This document shows, in pieces, positions 1 through 8,320 of a stretch of DNA of 64,000 bases. Location: the NCBI RefSeq assembly GCF_007992495.1, contig NZ_BKAJ01000075.1, positions 1 through 64,000 on the forward strand. Reading direction: 5' to 3'. Position numbers and translations under genes: made by a program. The notes beneath the pieces are model-generated. The model had not been told where the DNA came from and did no database searches. It saw only the letters and a list, made by a program, of their open reading frames with translations. The stretch comes from Reyranella soli. Lineage in GTDB: Bacteria > Pseudomonadota > Alphaproteobacteria > Reyranellales > Reyranellaceae. Within the stretch, counting starts at the first letter, position 1. Each line of letters opens with the position of its first letter.

Positions 1-79
1 CCGGCCCCTGGGCCTGGGCCTGCGAGGCCAGGAGCAGGGCGGCGCTGAGCGCGGCAGCGATGGTCAGTGTGGATTTCAT
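1..79 (-). CDS. Secreted protein, N-terminal fragment (runs off window)
   Basis: Only the first 26 codons are inside the window. They start at an ATG (77-79) preceded by an AGGAG ribosome site (88-92) and encode a textbook signal peptide: MKST, a run of Ala/Leu, then a cleavage-like SQAQAQ. The product is therefore exported. The mature part lies outside the window, so no function can be given. It lies downstream of the flavoprotein gene on the same strand, about 120 bases away. Confidence 0.7.
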   Translation of the reverse strand, partial: MKSTLTIAAALSAALLLASQAQAQGP

Positions 80-199
80 GATGACGTCTCCTGAAGTGAG
101 TGTCCCTTTCGGGTGCAGGCACACTGCCGGGAGACCGCCCAGGACTGAAATATCGACTGCCTATTGGATCGATGCGCCGTTTCTATGCTCGTGACGTGT

Positions 200-1372
200 T
201 CAGGCGCTCGTCGTGAACAGCTCGGCCAGCGTCCTCACCGCCTGCTCGGCCTCGGCCCGGTCGGGCGCCTCGTTGGTGTCCCCGTAGCCCTGCCGCTCAC
301 CACCGGCGAATGACTGCACGACCAGCCCGTCACGCCGCGGCACGGTCAGCACATGGCGGTAGACCAGGCCATAGCGCACCTCGGGCTGCGGGATCAGCCG
401 CGCGATCTGCCCGCGCACCGGCACCAGGGTTTCGTCCTTCCACAGCGCCCGCGCGCCGTAGCCCGTGCAGTTGATCACCACTCTCTTGCCCAGGGCGGCG
501 ATCTGCGAGGGTGATCGGAAGTCGGCCCGCCGGAACTGGCCGCCGGCGATGAAGAAGTCGTTCATCAAGGTGTGGCCATAGTCGGCGATGTTGAACACCA
601 TGATCTCGCCGCGCGCGACCGACGTCCCCTTGAACGGCGTCGCATCGGCCGGCACGGAGCGCCATCGCGGTGTCAGGTCGCGGATCGAACGCGCGTAGCT
701 GGCGAACGCCAGCGCCGGTTCGATCGCATTGCTGCTGGCTGCGTCAGTGCTCTGGGTGATGCGCGGTGTGCCGCCGGAAACGGCGTACTGGTCGATCCAT
801 TCCACCGGCGTGCCCGGCAGGCCGAGATAGTCGCGATGCCTCTTGAAGGAGGCGCGCGCCATCTCTTCCCACACGGCGGCGAAGCCGGGTGCTGCGGCAT
901 TGACCAGGGCAATGCGCGAATCGGGCGTCCATTCGCCGGTCGCCCGAGCCGACGTCGTCTCCGGCAATTGATCGCGGGCGTAGATGGTGACGCGCGCACC
1001 GGCGCGCTGCGCCAGGGTCGCCGAGGTGAGTCCGAGCGCGCCGCAGCCGATCACCGCCACCTCTGTGGGGCTCGCCTGCATGGCGAGCTGCACCGCCCGC
1101 GTGCTCGATCCCCAGGACAGCGACCAGCCGCTCCCGCCATGGCCGTAATTGTGCACCACCAGCACGTCGCCCAGCCGCTCGGTCTCCACGCGCGGCCCGG
1201 CTGGACGGAAGGGACGCAGGCAGACGGCGATATCGAAGATGCGGTCGGTGCGCGCACGGATGGGCGCCAGTGCTGGCGCGGGCTCGAAGGACGTTGTCGA
1301 GCAGCCTGCCAGCGCAGCGGCCAACGACGTCTGCATCAATCCACGGCGGCCTACGCGCCATCTATCGTCCAA
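200..1372 (-). CDS. Tat-exported FAD-dependent D-amino-acid-oxidase-like oxidoreductase, circularly permuted
   Basis: Flavoprotein of the D-amino-acid oxidase (DAO) superfamily, predicted to oxidise an amine or D-amino acid outside the cytoplasm. The N terminus has a twin-arginine motif (RRGLMQ, about residues 9-14) and a lipobox-like ALAGC, so it may be a Tat-exported lipoprotein. The usual DAO C-terminal signature (HNYGHGGSGWSLSWG, about 74-88) comes BEFORE the FAD Rossmann motif (VIGCGALGL, about 107-115). The protein ends in the segment that normally precedes that signature (VPRRDGLVVQSFAGG...). This is a circular permutation of the fold. I chose the TTG at 1372 because GGAGG lies 7 bases upstream; a longer reading from a TTG at 1432 has no ribosome site. 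It sits downstream of a LysR gene on the same strand. Substrate unknown. Confidence 0.8.
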   Translation of the reverse strand: MDDRWRVGRRGLMQTSLAAALAGCSTTSFEPAPALAPIRARTDRIFDIAVCLRPFRPAGPRVETERLGDVLVVHNYGHGGSGWSLSWGSSTRAVQLAMQASPTEVAVIGCGALGLTSATLAQRAGARVTIYARDQLPETTSARATGEWTPDSRIALVNAAAPGFAAVWEEMARASFKRHRDYLGLPGTPVEWIDQYAVSGGTPRITQSTDAASSNAIEPALAFASYARSIRDLTPRWRSVPADATPFKGTSVARGEIMVFNIADYGHTLMNDFFIAGGQFRRADFRSPSQIAALGKRVVINCTGYGARALWKDETLVPVRGQIARLIPQPEVRYGLVYRHVLTVPRRDGLVVQSFAGGERQGYGDTNEAPDRAEAEQAVRTLAELFTTSA

Positions 1373-1439
1373 CGCTGTACCTCCACTCCGCTCGACCTGC
1401 CCGAGATTGGCCTGCACCGGAATGCAGTTCAAATACGAT

Positions 1440-2336
1440 TCAAGCCAGGTTGGCTTGCTCGATCAGCCACTTGTGCGCGTTGACCGTCGCCTGCCGGGCG
1501 CCCTTGCGAAGAGGGACCAGCCAGTAGGAGGTCGACGGCGACTTCGCCTCGCGCAACGGGGCGACGAGCCTGCCCGCGCGCACATGCTCCTCGGTGAGAA
1601 CGCTGCTTTCGAGGATGACGCCGACGCCTTTCACTGCCGCTTCGATCGCGACATAGGACGGATCGAGCTGAAGCGGGCGCACGTCGGACATGTCGTAGGC
1701 GACTCCCCGTTGACCGAACCACGACTCCCACGACAGGGCATTCTCCCGGCTCTGGATCAGCGGCTGGGCCAGGAGCTGGGTCGCGGTAAGAGATCTTCGG
1801 CCCCGGATGCGCTTGGGTGCGCAATAGGGCTGTATGATCTCCTTCAACAGCGGCCTGGCTTGTCCTTTCCATCGTGCGGCGTCGCCATAGCGGATCGTGA
1901 TGTCGAAGTCCTCGGCATTGCCGTCTGCGGTCCGTACCGCGAATACGCGCAAGTCGACGCCGGGATGTGCCTCGATGAACGCCGGCAGCCGCGGCGTCAG
2001 CCAGTGCGTTGCAAGCGACGGCGGCGTCATGATGCGGACGATGTTGGTCGACGGCGTGCTCCAACCGGGAGCCGCCACGTCGGCCGTTGCGCGGCGCATC
2101 CGCTCGAACAGCTTGTCCAGGACTTCGGCATACCTGGCGGCGTCCGGCGTGAGCCTGATGCCGCGGCTCACGCGCCTGAAGAGCTCGACGCCGAGCTCCT
2201 CTTCCAGCGCCCGGATCTGGTGGCTGACCGCCGAGGGCGACAGGTTGAGCTCGTTTGCCGCCGCCTTGAAGCTGCCAAGGCGGGCGACTGCCGCGAAGAC
2301 GGCAATACCTCGGAGCGGCAATCTCGACCGCGTCAT
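1440..2336 (-). CDS. LysR-family transcriptional regulator (GcvA-like)
   Basis: Typical 298-residue LysR activator. The winged helix-turn-helix lies at about residues 20-60 (GSFKAAANELNLSPSAVSHQ, then LEEELGVELFRR), followed by a periplasmic-binding-type effector domain. The start ATG at 2336 has a GAGGG ribosome site; an upstream in-frame ATG at 2447 would add 37 residues that do not belong to the family. It is divergent from the aminotransferase gene beginning at 2460 and lies upstream of the DAO-like gene on its own strand, so it probably controls one or both. The 120-base divergent gap is the likely operator region. Effector unknown. Confidence 0.9.
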   Translation of the reverse strand: MTRSRLPLRGIAVFAAVARLGSFKAAANELNLSPSAVSHQIRALEEELGVELFRRVSRGIRLTPDAARYAEVLDKLFERMRRATADVAAPGWSTPSTNIVRIMTPPSLATHWLTPRLPAFIEAHPGVDLRVFAVRTADGNAEDFDITIRYGDAARWKGQARPLLKEIIQPYCAPKRIRGRRSLTATQLLAQPLIQSRENALSWESWFGQRGVAYDMSDVRPLQLDPSYVAIEAAVKGVGVILESSVLTEEHVRAGRLVAPLREAKSPSTSYWLVPLRKGARQATVNAHKWLIEQANLA

Positions 2337-2459
2337 CCGGCCCTCACGAGTGAATGCTGGCCTAAGATGCAAAAATTTCACCTGACTGACAAATTCTTTG
2401 CGGTCGACCGGCCGGTCGCCCTGAAAGAAGCTTGCCACTGTCATCAACAGAGGTGTGCC

Positions 2460-3755
2460 GTGGCCGATATCAACGATGCGGGCAGCAGTTTCCAGTCACG
2501 CGCCGATCGGCATCTCCTTCGCTTTGGCTGCGACTTCGCGCGCTTCGTGCCGGTTCGGGCGAGCGGCTGCTATCTCTACGACGCGAGCGGCGCGCGGATG
2601 CTCGACTTCACGTCCGGCCAGATGAGCGCCATTCTCGGCCACTCCCATCCGGAAATCGTCGCCACCATCCGGCATGCATCCGGAACTCTCGACCATCTTT
2701 ATTCCGCGATGATCTCCGAGCCCGTCGTCGGGTTGGCGACGGAACTCGCCAAGCAGGCGCCGGACCTGTCGAAAGTCATGCTGCTGTCGACCGGCGGGGA
2801 GGCCAACGAAGCGGCCATCAAGCTCGCCAAGACCGTCACGGGAAAATGGGAGATCGTGACGTTCACGCGCTCCTACCACGGCGTGACGGCGGGATCAGCG
2901 GCCGCCACGTTCAAGGTCGGCCGAACCGGGGTCGGGCCGATGGCGCCAGGGTACTTCGCCATTCCCGCGCCCAACGCCTACCGGCCGCGCTTCGCCGGCG
3001 TCGACTGGCGGCGCGAGCTCGACGACGCTTTCGACCAGGTCGACGCACAGTGCACCGGCAACCTGGCGGCCTTCATCGCCGAGCCGATCCTGAGCAGCGG
3101 CGGCGTCATCGATCTTCCCCTGGGCTACCTCGCCGCCCTCAAGGCGCACTGCGAGGCGCGCGGGATGCTGCTCATCCTCGACGAGGCGCAGACCGGACTT
3201 GGCCGCACGGGCACGATGTTCGCCTTCCAGAGGGACGGCGTCTCGCCGGACATCCTTACCCTCTCGAAGACCCTCGGCGCGGGCATGGCGCTGTCGGCCG
3301 TCATGACGACCGAGAAAGTCTCGGCCGTCGCCGACGACCGCAAGTTCTTCTTCTACACCACGCATGTGAACGATCCCCTTCCTGCCGCGGTCGGCCTGAA
3401 AGTGCTCGAGATCGTGCAGCGCGACAGGCTGGCCGAGCGCGCCGTCGTGGCCGGCGAGCGTCTTGCGGCAGGGCTGCTGCGCCTCAAGCAGCGTCACGCC
3501 AGCATCGGCGACGTCCGCGGCCGCGGCCTGCTGCGCGGCATCGAATTCACCAATGTCGGTTCGCGCGATGCGACCAGCATCTCCAATGCGGTCACGGAGG
3601 CGGCGATGGACATTGGCCTCGCCGCCAATCTCGTGCGGTCGGGCACATCCGGCGGGACCATGCGGATTGCGCCGCCGCTCACCGTGACCGACGGCGAGCT
3701 CGACGAAGGCCTCGATCTTCTCGACCGCGCCATCGGCAGCGTCGTCGGCGCCTGA
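2460..3755 (+). CDS. Class III PLP aminotransferase, 2,2-dialkylglycine decarboxylase-like
   Basis: Fold-type I, class III PLP enzyme of 431 residues. The segment TSGQMSAILGHSHPE (about 51-65) is characteristic of 2,2-dialkylglycine decarboxylases, which couple oxidative decarboxylation of a dialkyl amino acid to transamination of pyruvate; the Gln of SGQM is an active-site residue in that family. STGGEANEAAIKLAK (about 110-124), DEAQTGLGRTG (241-251) and the PLP lysine in LSKTLGAGMA (K270) are all present. The start is a GTG at 2460 with AGAGG six bases upstream; the open frame extends much further upstream but only as a shadow of antisense genes. The GH88 gene begins 5 bases after the stop. 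Another amino-acid specificity cannot be excluded. Confidence 0.85.
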   Translation: MADINDAGSSFQSRADRHLLRFGCDFARFVPVRASGCYLYDASGARMLDFTSGQMSAILGHSHPEIVATIRHASGTLDHLYSAMISEPVVGLATELAKQAPDLSKVMLLSTGGEANEAAIKLAKTVTGKWEIVTFTRSYHGVTAGSAAATFKVGRTGVGPMAPGYFAIPAPNAYRPRFAGVDWRRELDDAFDQVDAQCTGNLAAFIAEPILSSGGVIDLPLGYLAALKAHCEARGMLLILDEAQTGLGRTGTMFAFQRDGVSPDILTLSKTLGAGMALSAVMTTEKVSAVADDRKFFFYTTHVNDPLPAAVGLKVLEIVQRDRLAERAVVAGERLAAGLLRLKQRHASIGDVRGRGLLRGIEFTNVGSRDATSISNAVTEAAMDIGLAANLVRSGTSGGTMRIAPPLTVTDGELDEGLDLLDRAIGSVVGA

Positions 3756-3760
3756 AGACG

Positions 3761-4927
3761 ATGGACGCGGACTACAGGCGAACGCTCGACCGCGCCGTCC
3801 GCCATCTCTGCAACGGTGCCGACGCGGTATGCGACGGCATGAAGGCCGGCGATCGCATCCCGCGCCTCAACTACATGACCGGCGGATACACCTGGGACGG
3901 CGACTACGTCTGGAACAGCTGGGCGGACTTCCAATGGGTCGGATTCCTGGCCGGCCGCCTCTGGCTGCTGCATCTGCTGACGCGTGAACAGCGCTACGCC
4001 GACGCCGCCCTGCAGCTCTGCCGGCGGATCGGTCCCGATCTCGCGCAGCATCCGACGGTGTTCTCGTCGACCGGCATCGACATGTACTACGCCCTGACGC
4101 TGGGCCATCAGATCACCGGGGACAGCGACCTGAAGAACTGGGCGTTGGCCGGTGGCGACAACTTCGCCAACATTTTCGATCGCAAGGCCCGCGCGTTCCT
4201 TCAGATCGCCGGGGCCGACCGCATCGTCATTGACACGGGCCTCAACCTTCCGTCGATGCTGTGGGCTTCCCAATGGGAGCCCGAGCGCGCCACCCTCGCC
4301 TATCGCCATCTCGATACGGTGCTGGAGATCGGGCTGATCCGCCCGGACGGCTCGAGCTGCCACGCGGCAGCGCTCGATCCCGAGACCCGTGCCGTGACCG
4401 GGCTGTTCAGCCTGCAGGGCTGGTCCAACGACAGCGTTTGGGCGCGCGGGCAAGCCTGGGCCATGTTGGGGTATGCCCACGCTTACGAGGCCAGCCGAAA
4501 GCCGCACTATCTGGAGGCGGCTCGTTCGGCGGCGGACTGGTACGTCGCCCACGCGCCGAAAGGGTGGGTTCCACGTTACGACTACGACGATCCCGACCGC
4601 GACAAGCTTCCCTACGATTCCTGCGCCGCCTGCATTGCCACCGCCGTCCTGATGCGCCTGGTGCGCTGGCTGCCCGACCGGGCGCAGCAGTACCGGGATG
4701 TCGCGCGCCAAACCCTCAAGGCACTCCTTGCCGACTTCCTGACACCGGGCGGCGTCGTGCTGCACGGCACGTGGGGCCGCATGAGACATGTCGAAGCCGG
4801 CAAGCCGCGGCTCGGCAGGTTTCCGCAGGAGGACGTGATGCCGTACGGCAACTACTGGATCGCCGAGTGCCTCTATCGCGAGCTATCGACGGACTGGTCG
4901 GCTCTCTCACTCGATGGGAAAGCCTGA
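3761..4927 (+). CDS. Glycoside hydrolase family 88-like protein (unsaturated glucuronyl hydrolase)
   Basis: 388-residue all-alpha protein resembling GH88 unsaturated glucuronyl hydrolases, which remove delta-4,5-unsaturated uronic acids from oligosaccharides made by polysaccharide lyases. Supporting segments are TGGYTWDGDYVWNSW (about 40-54), the SSTGIDMYYALTLGH region, the WARGQAWAMLGYAHAYE segment typical of the family, and PYDSCAACIATAVLMRL. No signal peptide is visible, so it acts in the cytoplasm on imported oligosaccharides. It follows the dialkylglycine-decarboxylase-like gene by 5 bases and is probably co-transcribed. No lyase or sugar transporter is nearby, so the true substrate is open. 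Confidence 0.8.
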   Translation: MDADYRRTLDRAVRHLCNGADAVCDGMKAGDRIPRLNYMTGGYTWDGDYVWNSWADFQWVGFLAGRLWLLHLLTREQRYADAALQLCRRIGPDLAQHPTVFSSTGIDMYYALTLGHQITGDSDLKNWALAGGDNFANIFDRKARAFLQIAGADRIVIDTGLNLPSMLWASQWEPERATLAYRHLDTVLEIGLIRPDGSSCHAAALDPETRAVTGLFSLQGWSNDSVWARGQAWAMLGYAHAYEASRKPHYLEAARSAADWYVAHAPKGWVPRYDYDDPDRDKLPYDSCAACIATAVLMRLVRWLPDRAQQYRDVARQTLKALLADFLTPGGVVLHGTWGRMRHVEAGKPRLGRFPQEDVMPYGNYWIAECLYRELSTDWSALSLDGKA

Positions 4928-4965
4928 CGCTGGTTTTCCACGCCCGCTTCCATCAAGATTTCAGG

Positions 4966-5403
4966 ATGCGTCGCTCTGACAAGCGCCTTGGGCCGACTTC
5001 AGCGTCCAGACTAATGCAAGGCTGGGCAACCGGGGATCCGCGCAAGCTACGGCTGCTACCGAAGCGCAAGCCGCTTCAGGCTGCCCACCAAGGCGATGAA
5101 GCTGTCGAAGCCATCTGCGACGTGATCCGCCGCATCCCTCGGGGCTGGGTGGCGACCTATGGCCAGGTCGCCACGATGGCCGGCATGCCGAGGCGTGCCC
5201 GCCTTGTCGGTCGCGTGCTTCAGCGCCTCGACCCGGCGATCAAGATCCCATGGCACCGTGTCGTCAACGCCAAAGGCGAGGTGTCCTACAGCCTGTCCCG
5301 CAACGGCGGCGACACCCTCCAGCGGCGCTTGCTGGAAAAGGAAGGGCTCAAATTCGACGCCAACGACCGCCTGGACTTGGATCGATGCCGGTGGCTCGAC
5401 TAG
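4966..5403 (+). CDS. Alkyltransferase-like (ATL) DNA repair protein
   Basis: Contains the DNA-binding domain of O6-alkylguanine-DNA alkyltransferase (about residues 45-145): IPRGWVATYGQVATMAGMPRRAR followed by KIPWHRVVNAKGEVS. The catalytic Cys of the PCHRV motif is Trp here (PWHRV, W96), the hallmark of ATL proteins. These bind O6-alkylguanine without repairing it and pass the lesion to nucleotide excision repair. The arginine-finger and helix-turn-helix region is intact. Start is uncertain: ATG 4966 (145 residues, Arg/Lys-rich extension) or ATG 5014 (129 residues); neither has a strong ribosome site. Same strand as, and 38 bases after, the GH88 gene. Confidence 0.85.
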   Translation: MRRSDKRLGPTSASRLMQGWATGDPRKLRLLPKRKPLQAAHQGDEAVEAICDVIRRIPRGWVATYGQVATMAGMPRRARLVGRVLQRLDPAIKIPWHRVVNAKGEVSYSLSRNGGDTLQRRLLEKEGLKFDANDRLDLDRCRWLD

Positions 5404-5412
5404 TCTGGCCGA

Positions 5413-5880
5413 ATGAAAAGAGCAGGTCTTGTGTTGCTGTCGATGGTCCTCGCGGGACAGGCGCACGGTCAGGCGGCCGGCACGCCGGCGCCGGCTTCGT
5501 TGACCTGCGGTGCCTTGAAGGGCGAGTCCTCGCGCACGGCCTCGACGTCACAGTGGACGATCTCCGGGCCTTCAGGGAAGACCACGGAGACCGGCGCCCT
5601 GCGCAGCGGGCCACGCTTCGAATGCATCGACGGCGCGATCCTGGTGATGGAGTTCACCTCGTCGGCAGGTCACTCCGTCTTCGAGGCTTATTTTCCGGAT
5701 GGCAGCAACATCACCTATGGACGCCAGCAGATCGACCGGCGCGGCGGCCGCATCGTCCTGCCCATCCAGGCCAAGGCGCGAATCGCGGCGCCCTATCGAG
5801 CCGCCTTCGACTATCACTGCAAGCTCAATATGCCGGCAGATCCCATTCAGCCGGCCGCTCGCGCCGACTGCATCTTCTAA
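5413..5880 (+). CDS. Small secreted protein of unknown function
   Basis: 155 residues with a clear signal peptide (MKRAGLVLLSMVLAGQAHGQ). I do not recognise the mature domain. It contains four cysteines (in LTCGAL, FECIDG, YHCKLN and DCIF) that could form two disulfides in the periplasm, and is otherwise a beta-rich-looking sequence. It begins 9 bases after the ATL stop codon and ends overlapping the stop codon of the convergent GNAT gene by a few bases (5877-5880). Confidence 0.75.
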   Translation: MKRAGLVLLSMVLAGQAHGQAAGTPAPASLTCGALKGESSRTASTSQWTISGPSGKTTETGALRSGPRFECIDGAILVMEFTSSAGHSVFEAYFPDGSNITYGRQQIDRRGGRIVLPIQAKARIAAPYRAAFDYHCKLNMPADPIQPAARADCIF

Positions 5881-6734
5881 TAGAGGACCGACGGCATGTA
5901 GGCGCCTTCGGGCTCGTTGTAGAGACCGGTGGTCATCAACGTCATCTGGTACACCAGCTTCAGGCCCATCCCCAGGCACCAGCTGAAGACCTCGTGATTG
6001 CGTGTCGGCACGAGGAAGCCGGGTCCGCCAAATTCAGGTGACGCGGCAATCAAGGCCATGAGGCCCCGGTTGGTTTCCGCGACGCTATGGCCAACGAAGG
6101 CGACGGCTGTCGTGTAGCCGACGACCTGCCCGAGATGCTCGACGACAGATGCCGTCCCTTCGGCGATCGCGTCGCGCAATTCGGCGTTGCGATCGAAACC
6201 ATGAACCTGGCGGCAAAGCCGGTTGCAGGCGGCCACATCGCCTGCGGTCGCGCGACGCACCTCATAGCCCGCGAACTTCCGCCCGACCGGCTTGCCCTGA
6301 AGGATCGACACGGGCTCGCGGGTATGGAAGCCGAGCTTGGTATAAAGACAAAGGGAGCGGTTATGGAAGCCAGCCTGCAGCAGGCGCACGCCTGCTGCCC
6401 GCCGCTCAGCCGCACGATCGAGGACATCCTGCATCAGGCGTCCACCGACCCCATGGTTCTGCCCCGTCGGATCGACGGTAATCGGCCCGACGCCCGCGAT
6501 ACATGCCCGCTCGTCAAGAAAGTTGCTGCCGACGATACGTCCATCCGCCTCGGCAACGACGGAATAGAATCCCGGATGCGAAAGCAGCATCGACATCAGC
6601 CCGCTCGCCGCATCAGGCGACGGGAAGTCGGGTGGGAAGTGGTGCGCCGTGCAGACCGACTTGAAGGCCTCGTAGCAGATGGCGCCGCAGGGGGCGGCAT
6701 CTGCCGGAGTTCCTCGGCGAAGAACGATGCTCAT
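5877..6734 (-). CDS. GNAT-family N-acetyltransferase with two-domain layout
   Basis: 285-residue protein. The N-terminal half is a GNAT domain: an acetyl-CoA loop (QNHGVGGRLMQDVLDRA) after the beta-strand IAGVGPITVDP, then NRSLCLYTKLGFHTREP, the usual GNAT end. The C-terminal half (about 150-285) is a second, diverged acetyltransferase-like domain (EVRRATAGDVAACNRLCRQVHGF...). Start chosen at MSIVLRRGTPADAAP (6734), since GNAT domains begin this way; an ATG three codons upstream is possible. Substrate unknown. The homospermidine synthase stop lies 27 bases upstream on the same strand, so it may be the last gene of that unit. Confidence 0.8.
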   Translation of the reverse strand: MSIVLRRGTPADAAPCGAICYEAFKSVCTAHHFPPDFPSPDAASGLMSMLLSHPGFYSVVAEADGRIVGSNFLDERACIAGVGPITVDPTGQNHGVGGRLMQDVLDRAAERRAAGVRLLQAGFHNRSLCLYTKLGFHTREPVSILQGKPVGRKFAGYEVRRATAGDVAACNRLCRQVHGFDRNAELRDAIAEGTASVVEHLGQVVGYTTAVAFVGHSVAETNRGLMALIAASPEFGGPGFLVPTRNHEVFSWCLGMGLKLVYQMTLMTTGLYNEPEGAYMPSVLY

Positions 6735-6761
6735 GCGAACCAATCCAGGCCCACTCGGACG

Positions 6762-8213
6762 TCACACCACCCGGAAGTTCTTGAACTGCCAAGGATCGTT
6801 GGTGTCGAGATCCTCGGGGAACAGCCCGCCGCGGTCCTTGAGCGGCGTCCAGTCGCTGTACTTGCCGACCACGGGTCCGAGATAGGGCATGCAGATCTCG
6901 AGATTGCGGTCGAAATCCATCTCGTCTGCCTCGACGATGCCGCGCTCGGGGTTCTCGAGCGCCCAGATGATGCCCGACAGCACCGGCGCGCAGACCTGGA
7001 TCGAGGTCGCGTTGTTGTAGGGCGTGAGCTCGCGCGCCTCGTGGATGTCGAGCTGCGAGCCATACCAGTAGGCGCCCTTGGCATGGCCCATCAGCAGCAC
7101 GCCGAGCTCGTCGCGGCCCTCGGTGATCTCGTCGACGATCAGGCGCTGGGTCTTCTGCTGGTGCAGATTCTTGCCCGCGCATTCGTGCATGGACATGATC
7201 GCCTGGTCGCACGGGTGATACGCGTAGTGCACGGTCGGCCGGTAGGTCGCGTTCTCACCCTGGCGCAGCGTGAAATAGTCCGCCATCGAGATCGATTCGT
7301 TGTGGGTGATGATGAAACCGTGGAACGGTCCCTCGAGCGGCGTCCAGGTGCGCACACGGGTGATCAGCCCCGGCCGGTTCAGGTAGATCGCCGCACCGCA
7401 GCCGAACTCGTGGCGTGCGCCGTCCGCCGGCAGGCCCTTCTCGTGCGTGCCCCAACCCATCTCGGCGGGCTGGCTGCCCTCCGACACGAAGCCGTCGATC
7501 GACCAGGTGTTGACGAACTCGCCGACCTTCTTGGGCTTCTTGGAGACCTGGGTATCGCGCTCGGCGATGTGGATCACCCTCACGCCGAGGTCGCGTGCCA
7601 GCTCGGCCCAGCCCTCGCGGGTGGTCGGCTTCACCGCGCCCATGCCGGTGTCCTTGGCGATGTTGACCAGCGCCTTCTTGACGAAGTGCGAGACCAGGCC
7701 CGGGTTGGCGCCATGGGCGATCACCGCCGTCGGCCCGCCGCGGTACTTGGGCGCGAGCTTCAGCATGTTCTCGCGCAGCGCGTAGTTGGAGCGCAGCGAG
7801 ACCGACAGGTTGGGATCGGTATAGCCGCCGGGCCACGGCTCGATGCAGGTGTCGATGTAGAGCGCGCCCTTCTCCTGGCAGAACTCGACCAGGGCCGTCG
7901 AGGCGACCTCGACCGACAGGTTGACCACGAAGTCGCCCTTGCCCACGCGCCTGTCGAGGGTCTGGCGCAGGTTGTCCTGGGTGATGCGCTTCCGGATGAA
8001 GGTGACGCCGAACTTCTTCAGCTCCTTCAGGCCGCCGCGGTCCTCGGCCGAGATGACCGTGATCTGCTCCGGCTTGATGTCGATGTGCCGGAAGATCAGC
8101 GGCATCACGCCCTGGCCGATCGAGCCGAAGCCGATCATGACCATGCGGCCGGAGAACGAGACGTACTTCTTAGAGAGCTTCTTCTTGCCCTTGCGCGCGA
8201 CTTTCTTCGCCAT
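6762..8213 (-). CDS. hss: Homospermidine synthase
   Basis: 483-residue NAD-dependent enzyme that makes sym-homospermidine from putrescine, the long polyamine of many alphaproteobacteria. The Rossmann motif GFGSIGQG (28-35) follows a Lys-rich leader; family segments include DTCIEPWPGGYTDP, HGANPGLVSHFVKKAL, WSIDGFVSEGSQPAEMGWGTHE and TPYNNATSIQVCAPVLSG. The start at MAKKVARKGK (8213) has an AGGGA ribosome site. The upstream gene on the same strand is an ornithine decarboxylase, which supplies putrescine, so the two make a complete ornithine-to-homospermidine route. Hairpins between them suggest separate or attenuated expression. Confidence 0.95.
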   Translation of the reverse strand: MAKKVARKGKKKLSKKYVSFSGRMVMIGFGSIGQGVMPLIFRHIDIKPEQITVISAEDRGGLKELKKFGVTFIRKRITQDNLRQTLDRRVGKGDFVVNLSVEVASTALVEFCQEKGALYIDTCIEPWPGGYTDPNLSVSLRSNYALRENMLKLAPKYRGGPTAVIAHGANPGLVSHFVKKALVNIAKDTGMGAVKPTTREGWAELARDLGVRVIHIAERDTQVSKKPKKVGEFVNTWSIDGFVSEGSQPAEMGWGTHEKGLPADGARHEFGCGAAIYLNRPGLITRVRTWTPLEGPFHGFIITHNESISMADYFTLRQGENATYRPTVHYAYHPCDQAIMSMHECAGKNLHQQKTQRLIVDEITEGRDELGVLLMGHAKGAYWYGSQLDIHEARELTPYNNATSIQVCAPVLSGIIWALENPERGIVEADEMDFDRNLEICMPYLGPVVGKYSDWTPLKDRGGLFPEDLDTNDPWQFKNFRVV

Positions 8214-8267
8214 TTCAGCGTCCCTGTCTGGCCTTCTGGCCTTGTCCAAGAGTGGTCGATAAACGTC

Positions 8268-8293
8268 AACGGGGCCTTTCTCAAGGCCCCGTT
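8268..8293 (-). terminator. Perfect 11-bp hairpin between ornithine decarboxylase and hss
   Basis: Arms AACGGGGCCTT (8268-8278) and its complement (8283-8293) with a TCTC loop make a very stable G/C-rich stem 28 bases after the decarboxylase stop. No long T-tract follows on the minus strand, so it may be a weak terminator, an attenuator that lowers hss expression, or an mRNA stabiliser. Confidence 0.6.
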
Positions 8294-8298
8294 AAAGT

Positions 8299-8315
8299 CG
8301 TTCTGTTACAGAACG
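8299..8315. other. Second small hairpin after ornithine decarboxylase
   Basis: CGTTCTG (8299-8305) and CAGAACG (8309-8315) form a perfect 7-bp stem with a TTA loop, placed between the decarboxylase stop codon and the larger hairpin at 8268-8293. It could act with it in termination or as an operator; only the symmetry is seen. Confidence 0.45.
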
Positions 8316-8320
8316 TAGGG

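Noticed and set aside
1149-2459. Upstream extension of the dialkylglycine-decarboxylase-like frame
   Set aside because: It is antisense to the LysR and DAO-like genes, has no family similarity, and a GTG with a good ribosome site at 2460 matches the family N terminus.
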